This document shows positions 12,642 through 15,006 of a stretch of 15,006 bases of DNA, piece by piece (position 1 is the stretch's first letter; each line of letters begins with the position of its first letter). The notes under the pieces were generated by a model. It was given only the letters and a program-made list of their open reading frames with translations. It was not told where the DNA came from and made no database searches. A program made the position numbers and the translations under genes. The stretch covers positions 1 through 15,006 of the forward strand of contig CABMGU010000098.1 of assembly GCA_902385765.1 (NCBI GenBank). The letters are read 5' to 3'. Source of the stretch: an uncultured archaeon. GTDB taxonomy: Archaea > Nanobdellota > Nanobdellia > Woesearchaeales > ARS49.

Positions 12642-12655
12642 CTACTCTCTAGTAG
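12642..12655. promoter_or_regulatory. Inverted repeat CTACT-CTCT-AGTAG upstream of the AbrB-MoxR promoter
   Basis: A 5-bp inverted repeat, 16 bp ahead of the TATA box. Its right arm continues as GTAGTTAAT (12652-12660), the complement of a sequence in front of the kinase gene. Confidence 0.4.
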
Positions 12656-12670
12656 TTAATTTTCGATAGC

Positions 12671-12678
12671 TTTATATA
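12671..12678 (+). promoter_or_regulatory. TATA box of the AbrB-MoxR operon
   Basis: TTTATATA. It predicts a transcript start near 12700, giving a short leader that contains GGGTGG (12702-12707) before the ATG at 12718. Confidence 0.6.
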
Positions 12679-12717
12679 GTTCTGGCACTTTGCCTTGTCA
12701 AGGGTGGCATGTATACG

Positions 12718-12882
12718 ATGGCTAAGATTTTTACGATAACAAAGAGAATCTGCAAGCACGGTGAACAGGCAGTTATTACTATACCTAAACTTCTTGAGAT
12801 GGAATTGCGGCCTGGAACTGTTGCAGAAGTAAAGATAACAGTGCTCAAAGAAGCAGGAACAGAGGAAGGGGTGCAAGAATGA
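12718..12882 (+). CDS. Small AbrB/SpoVT-like protein leading the MoxR operon
   Basis: 54 aa from ATG 12718 (57 from ATG 12709). The sequence is a minimal swapped-hairpin domain: MAKIFTITKRICKHGEQAVI, then TIPKLLEMELRPGTVAEVKITVL, followed by a short acidic tail. The K-x-G-x-Q-x-VI-x-IPK signature is typical of AbrB-like DNA-binding proteins. The second ATG is preferred because the Shine-Dalgarno-like GGGTGG is about 10 bases away, against one base for the first. Its TGA overlaps the ATPase start by ATGA, so the two are coupled. A likely role is autoregulation of the operon through the inverted repeats upstream; a structural role with the ATPase cannot be excluded. Confidence 0.75.
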   Translation: MAKIFTITKRICKHGEQAVITIPKLLEMELRPGTVAEVKITVLKEAGTEEGVQE

Positions 12883-14249
12883 GCGAAGAATTGACTTATC
12901 AGGATTTGGTACTGCCTTATTACATGAATGATTCTGTTGCAATAAGTGTTAGCGCCAAAAAAGGAGACGAACGAAAGAAAATTGAGCTGACCACTGCCGA
13001 AACCATGACCATCCCGGTTCTTGCTTGCCTTAATGAACTCTTGGTTTCTGATACTGGTGGTGGTAAATCGCAGTTCTTATGGGATGTTAAACAGCATTTT
13101 TTCAACGGAAATGTTTCACAGGGAGGCCGTGTTAATGAGCTTGTTGGCAGAAAGGATAGTTCGGTTGATGAATTGTTTACTGAGTGGGACAAGGATAAAC
13201 AAAAATACGTGGTTAAAGAGGAGAGAATACGCGCGCTTGTGAATATTGTTGACGAGCTTAACAGGGCACCGGCTCCTGTGCAGAATGATTATTTTGACCT
13301 TGCGGAAGGAATTAGAGCGATTGCTGGAACGCTCAGGGAACTTGGGGAAGATGGCTATTGTCTGTTCCTTGCAGCAGTTAACCTTAACAGAATAAACGGT
13401 GATTTCGAAGGAACAAACAATATTGATCGCGCACTGCTAAGCAGGTCCAAAATAAACACTGATCTTGATTATTATGATACTACAGACAAGAACAAGGCAA
13501 AAATAAACGCGCAAGGAAAACCTGAACTAAAGAAAGCGCCTCCAAGGGATATTTCAAATAAAATACTCAGGGCTTTCAAGGAAATTAAAGAAAAAGCGTC
13601 AAAACCAGATTCAAACATTGATGCTTACCTGATGCTTTTCAGCGCTGGCTTGAAAACCTGCCAAACTGATGAGCTGAAAAGAAAGAGAAGAAACTGGCCT
13701 CAAGACTGCGGAACCTGCAGTAATAAAGAAAAGACTCTTTGTTCGCTAGTTAAGGCATATGAGCCAAGAACTGCGCAGACTATTAAAAGATTTGCCTGCG
13801 GAATAGACTATTTCGTGAAGCTCAAAGAAGGCGAGGGTATAGAGCTTGACCCTCTTGACTTGGTTTTTGAAGCCACAAAATTCACTGCATACCACGGCAA
13901 CCTAAACATGCAGGAACTGATCTCAACCTATAAGGGTGATGACCAGCACATGATGAATACCGTGCTTGCAAAAATCAAAGAATCAGTGCAAAAAATAAGG
14001 CCGTACCTTGACGCGGCAATACTTGAAGCAGAGAAAGGAAATGTGAGCGCGGAAACAAAATACATCAGTTATACTACTGATGGAACAGAAAAAACTGTTG
14101 TTTATGATGAAAAGCTTGCTAAAATGCTCGAAGACAAGAAAATCAAGCACAAAACTATTGATGATCCGTTCAAAGAACTTGAACAAATAGGCATAGGAAC
14201 AAGATGGATAAAACAATACCTGGAAACCGTAGCAGAAAACACAAAATGA
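12879..14249 (+). CDS. MoxR-like AAA+ ATPase with a four-cysteine insertion
   Basis: 456 aa. Walker A is SDTGGGKS (57-64), preceded by LACLNELLV where MoxR proteins have a strand leading into the P-loop. Walker B is NIVDELNRAP (122-131; the MoxR DExNRA form). Sensor 1 is AAVNLN (165-170). IDRALLSRS (182-190) carries the arginine finger and YEPRTAQTIKRFA (294-306) the sensor-2 lid. MoxR ATPases are chaperone-like and usually work with a von Willebrand A or other partner encoded next door. Unusual here are Cys261, Cys277, Cys280 and Cys288 (C-x15-C-x2-C-x7-C) between core and lid, which could bind Zn or an Fe-S cluster, and a C-terminal extension (about 345-456) I do not recognise. It is preceded by a Shine-Dalgarno (GAGGAAGGGG) and coupled to both neighbours by ATGA overlaps. 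Confidence 0.85.
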   Translation: MSEELTYQDLVLPYYMNDSVAISVSAKKGDERKKIELTTAETMTIPVLACLNELLVSDTGGGKSQFLWDVKQHFFNGNVSQGGRVNELVGRKDSSVDELFTEWDKDKQKYVVKEERIRALVNIVDELNRAPAPVQNDYFDLAEGIRAIAGTLRELGEDGYCLFLAAVNLNRINGDFEGTNNIDRALLSRSKINTDLDYYDTTDKNKAKINAQGKPELKKAPPRDISNKILRAFKEIKEKASKPDSNIDAYLMLFSAGLKTCQTDELKRKRRNWPQDCGTCSNKEKTLCSLVKAYEPRTAQTIKRFACGIDYFVKLKEGEGIELDPLDLVFEATKFTAYHGNLNMQELISTYKGDDQHMMNTVLAKIKESVQKIRPYLDAAILEAEKGNVSAETKYISYTTDGTEKTVVYDEKLAKMLEDKKIKHKTIDDPFKELEQIGIGTRWIKQYLETVAENTK

Positions 14250-15006
14250 TTCATATAATTAAGCCTTGGGATGATGGAAAAAGAAAAGCAGTCTCGCTAG
14301 AAGAAGCTTTGAAAGAAATAAGCGCTTTGCCTAAAGCAAAAGAAGAAGAGGCGGGAGCAGAGCCAAAAGGTGAAAAACCTGCCCCAGAAGACCCAAACCC
14401 TGGCGAAGGCAGTATACCTGTTCTTTATCAGGGCCTTGAATGGCAATTAAGCGCGTATCGAGAGCCAGGCAAGACTGATAAGGCATTATTTTTGTTTGAT
14501 GCCAGCCAGGAAAAAATAGTTCAGGCAGGATACAAACGGCACTCTTTTAGTGCTGAGACATTTTCCTTGATTTGTACTTATCTTGATGACCAGAAGCATG
14601 ACAAAAAAGTGTTAACGCCTGAACAAACAAAGGTTGCTAAAGACATGCTTACAAGCTATGGTGAATTCTTTTGCCAGGCAATTGAAACAACGCAAAATAC
14701 TGCTGTGATTTATGAATTAGTCACAGCGCTGCCGAGAAATGCAGCGAACGATGGCTATGAGAAGTCAGGAATGCAATATTTCAGGACTCCAAAAACATTT
14801 GACGTCAGCGATTTAAAGCTCGGACAATATCATTATTACAAAAACATTCACGAGAAACATGATGACTTAATCGAGTATCTTACTTCAAGAAAGTATGCTA
14901 TGCTTCCTGATGAGATTAAGGAAAATGGAGGAGTAGGACTTCCGAGCCCAGGAAAGGTGTGGCCTGTTGGCCGCGTCAACTTCTACGGCGGGTACGTCAT
15001 CGACTA
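14246..15006 (+). CDS. Unrecognised partner of the MoxR ATPase, 3'-truncated by the window
   Basis: The frame is open from ATG 14246 to the window end (253 codons visible). The start overlaps the ATPase stop (ATGA, 14246-14249), so it is almost certainly co-translated and probably works with the ATPase. After MIHIIKPWDDGKRKAVSLEE comes a low-complexity Glu/Lys/Pro/Ala linker (about 35-64), then a folded region with YQGLEWQLSAY, KALFLFDASQE (about 85-95), a helical TFSLICTYLDD stretch and FRTPKTFDVSDLKLGQYHYY. It is hydrophilic, with no signal peptide or membrane helix in the visible part. The position is where MoxR systems usually encode a VWA-type protein, but no MIDAS motif (DxSxS) is visible here; LFDASQ is not a full match. 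Function unknown. Confidence 0.8.
   Translation, partial: MIHIIKPWDDGKRKAVSLEEALKEISALPKAKEEEAGAEPKGEKPAPEDPNPGEGSIPVLYQGLEWQLSAYREPGKTDKALFLFDASQEKIVQAGYKRHSFSAETFSLICTYLDDQKHDKKVLTPEQTKVAKDMLTSYGEFFCQAIETTQNTAVIYELVTALPRNAANDGYEKSGMQYFRTPKTFDVSDLKLGQYHYYKNIHEKHDDLIEYLTSRKYAMLPDEIKENGGVGLPSPGKVWPVGRVNFYGGYVID

Noticed and set aside
12649..12942. Minus-strand 97-codon frame over the small AbrB gene
   Set aside because: It lies opposite the AbrB-like gene and the promoter region; the plus-strand gene has a clear family signature and coupling to the ATPase.
1..15006. CRISPR array, insertion sequence or rRNA
   Set aside because: I saw no regularly spaced repeats, transposase motifs or rRNA sequence in the window.

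Overview
The window reads as a piece of a compact archaeal chromosome, most likely from a small-genome (DPANN, Woesearchaeota-like) lineage. Four things point to this: an archaeal SRP54; a diphthamide amidase (Dph6), a pathway found only in archaea and eukaryotes; a proline tRNA whose anticodon loop is interrupted by a 12-nt intron with a textbook bulge-helix-bulge; and archaeal TATA boxes centred about 26-28 bp before the first gene of most transcription units, so that many first genes look leaderless. Genes inside operons overlap by ATGA and some carry Shine-Dalgarno sequences. The placement within DPANN is an inference from gene style, not from a marker tree.

Left part (1-9.5 kb), core-like. 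A four-gene operon runs dph6 (start cut off by the window) - class I glutamine amidotransferase - Cys-rich lipoprotein - EamA transporter. Next come a 730-aa membrane Ser/Thr kinase with two twin-arginine motifs and a Cys-rich, probably Fe-S, protein. A MazE/MazF-type toxin-antitoxin pair then converges on srp54. A divergent gene of unknown function (7810-8823) meets, stop codon against stop codon, a coiled-coil membrane protein (8824-9495).

Middle (9.5-10.6 kb). One palindromic TATA element probably drives both the coiled-coil gene and, in the other direction, a 47-codon gene that lies 7 bp ahead of the intron-containing tRNA-Pro(GGG). After a gene-poor stretch comes a two-gene module: a small basic protein overlapping a ribbon-helix-helix regulator.

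Right part (10.6-15 kb), accessory-like. On the minus strand lie a winged-helix/nucleotidyltransferase protein and an NPWW-type AAA ATPase (COG1373-like) that is interrupted by a single in-frame TGA. Divergent from these, across a 153-bp region full of short inverted repeats, is an operon of a tiny AbrB-like protein, a MoxR-like AAA+ ATPase with a four-cysteine insertion, and an unrecognised acidic/basic protein that runs off the window.

The observations I find most worth following are: the lipoprotein whose 12 cysteines are spaced so that they would zip two antiparallel helices with six stacked disulfides; the kinase with two internal Tat-like motifs; the minimal tRNA intron; the AbrB-MoxR-unknown operon; and the Dph6-glutaminase pairing.
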